The position numbers and the translations under genes are program-made. The notes below the pieces were generated by a model. That model saw nothing but the letters and a program-made list of their open reading frames with translations. It did not search any database and had not been told where the DNA came from. A DNA stretch of 34,927 nucleotides from Geofilum rubicundum JCM 15548 (GTDB taxonomy: Bacteria; Bacteroidota; Bacteroidia; Bacteroidales; Marinilabiliaceae), in NCBI RefSeq assembly GCF_000974365.1, contig NZ_BAZW01000043.1, positions 1 through 34,927 on the forward strand, read 5' to 3'. Positions 34,073-34,927 of this stretch are shown piece after piece. Position 1 is the stretch's first letter. Each line of letters starts with the position of its first letter.

Positions 34073-34927
34073 ATGCAAAAATCAAATACACCATTGTTGT
34101 TACCTGGCTGTCCATTTTCCTGAATGTGTTGTTGTTTGTGCTGAAGTTTTGGGCTGGTATGGTCTCCAATTCAGTGGCACTGATTGCTGATGCCTGGCAT
34201 ACCCTATCAGACTCTATTTCATCTGTGGCGGTTCTATTGGGTTTGAAGTATGCGCTACAACCCGCTGATAAAACCCATCCCTATGGACACGGAAGGGCAG
34301 AACTTATTGCCTCATTGGTTGTAGGGGTTTTGTTGGCTGTTGTTGGTTTTAATTTTTTGGTGGAGTCGATCATTAAATTTCAGGAGAAAGCTGTGTTTGC
34401 TTACGGACCTATTGCCATATGGGTAACCGTGGCCTCGGTGATCATTAAAGAGCTGATGGCCAGATACTCTCTATTTGTGGGGAAAAAGTTCAATTACAAC
34501 TCCTTAAAAGCCGATGGTTGGCATCATCGTTCAGATGCCATTAGTAGTGTGGTTATTTTAGGTGGGATTTTTTTTGGTCGGAACATTTGGTGGATTGATA
34601 GTATGTTGGGATTAATGGTTTCATTATTAATATTTTATACGACATGGGGTATTATGAAGGATTCCATTAGTATTTTACTGGGTGAAGGTCTGGACCTGGA
34701 TAAGCAACAGGAAATCATACAGATGGGCAAGCAGGTAGAACCTTTATTGGATTTGGATGCGCATCATTTTAAGGTTCATTACTATGGCAATCATACAGAG
34801 CTTACTTTTCACATTCGATTACCCGGGGATTTGAGTCTTGAAAAGGCCCATGATATTGCCAGTCGTTATGAATTGCTGGTGGAGGACCACTTTCATTTAA
34901 CCGTTACCATACATGTGGATGCGGATG
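34073..34927 (+). CDS. Cation diffusion facilitator (CDF) transporter, 3' end outside window, one frameshift
   Basis: A long open frame starting after the TGA at 34069-34071 encodes a CDF-family metal/proton antiporter. Helices begin VVTWLSIFLNVLLFVLKFWAGMV. The metal-binding site is ALIADAWHTLSDS and, later, ADGWHHRSDAISS; the HPYGHGRAEL segment sits between, and a C-terminal cytoplasmic metal-binding domain follows. No start codon fits the frame as written. The ATG at 34073 joins it if one A is restored to the AAAAA run at 34077-34081, giving MQKIKYTIVV. The gene would then start 110 bases after hemW. It runs past the window end. Confidence 0.85.

Noticed and set aside
33936-34169. 77-residue minus-strand frame over the hemW-CDF junction
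   Set aside because: It overlaps hemW and the CDF start on the opposite strand and has no recognisable protein feature.
1-34927. CRISPR arrays, tRNA, rRNA, integrases or transposases
   Set aside because: None seen. No regularly spaced direct repeats, cloverleaf-like sequences or mobile-element proteins.

Overview
The window looks like a chromosomal segment from a member of the Bacteroidota. The signs are family-level. Several lipoproteins carry lipoboxes. There is a DUF4292 lipoprotein next to an EnvC-like LytM protein. An outer-membrane protein carries an N-terminal module common in this phylum. DeoC, PolA and UvrC have the expected lengths, Shine-Dalgarno sequences are weak, and several genes have TAnnTTTG-type -7 boxes upstream. 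I cannot place it to genus. There are no rRNA or tRNA genes, CRISPR arrays, transposase genes or phage genes.

Layout. 0.1-1.8 kb: an S41 C-terminal processing protease, then a perfect 54-bp palindrome acting as a two-way terminator. 2.1-4.2 kb: a leftward three-gene envelope operon (lipoprotein and two beta-barrel-type proteins) of unknown function. 4.4-6.4 kb: DUF456 and EamA membrane proteins and a YkvA/DUF1232 protein. 6.4-9.7 kb: polA with an uncharacterised gene just downstream. 9.8-11.5 kb: cbiK-type chelatase, queD, and an ArsR-type regulator. 11.7-14.6 kb: polyprenyl diphosphate synthase, deoC, mazG-like, dtd. 14.7-21.1 kb: lplA, uvrC, ade, mnmG. 21.4-30.6 kb: a long leftward series of ybeY, an anti-sigma-type ATPase, a degenerate LytM/EnvC protein, DUF4292, a TPR lipoprotein, dut, a Wzx-like flippase, ruvB, a lone receiver domain and nadA. 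30.6-31.3 kb: a 671-bp gene-free, AT-rich divergent gap. 31.3-34.9 kb: mostly rightward rpiB, an Rrf2 regulator, vanZ (leftward), hemW and a cation-efflux gene cut by the window end.

The genes are mostly housekeeping: DNA replication and repair (polA, uvrC, ruvB, dut), tRNA and translation quality (mnmG, queD, dtd, ybeY), nucleotide and pentose metabolism (ade, deoC, rpiB, mazG), cofactors (nadA, lplA, cbiK, polyprenyl synthase) and envelope construction (flippase, lipoproteins, EnvC-like protein, S41 protease).

Three things stand out. (1) Two perfect 16-bp parS centromere sites (19206 and 32814), plus a 14/16 match inside ade, lie either side of a change in gene orientation at about 31 kb, which suggests the origin-proximal domain of the chromosome. 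(2) A ~115-120 bp dispersed repeat occurs twice in opposite orientation, once directly upstream of deoC and once in the gap upstream of rpiB. (3) Nine single-base deletions interrupt seven otherwise intact, mostly essential genes. Every one is the loss of one base and can be repaired by restoring one base of a short run, so sequence error is the simplest explanation. I did not find a convincing new defence or mobile system.
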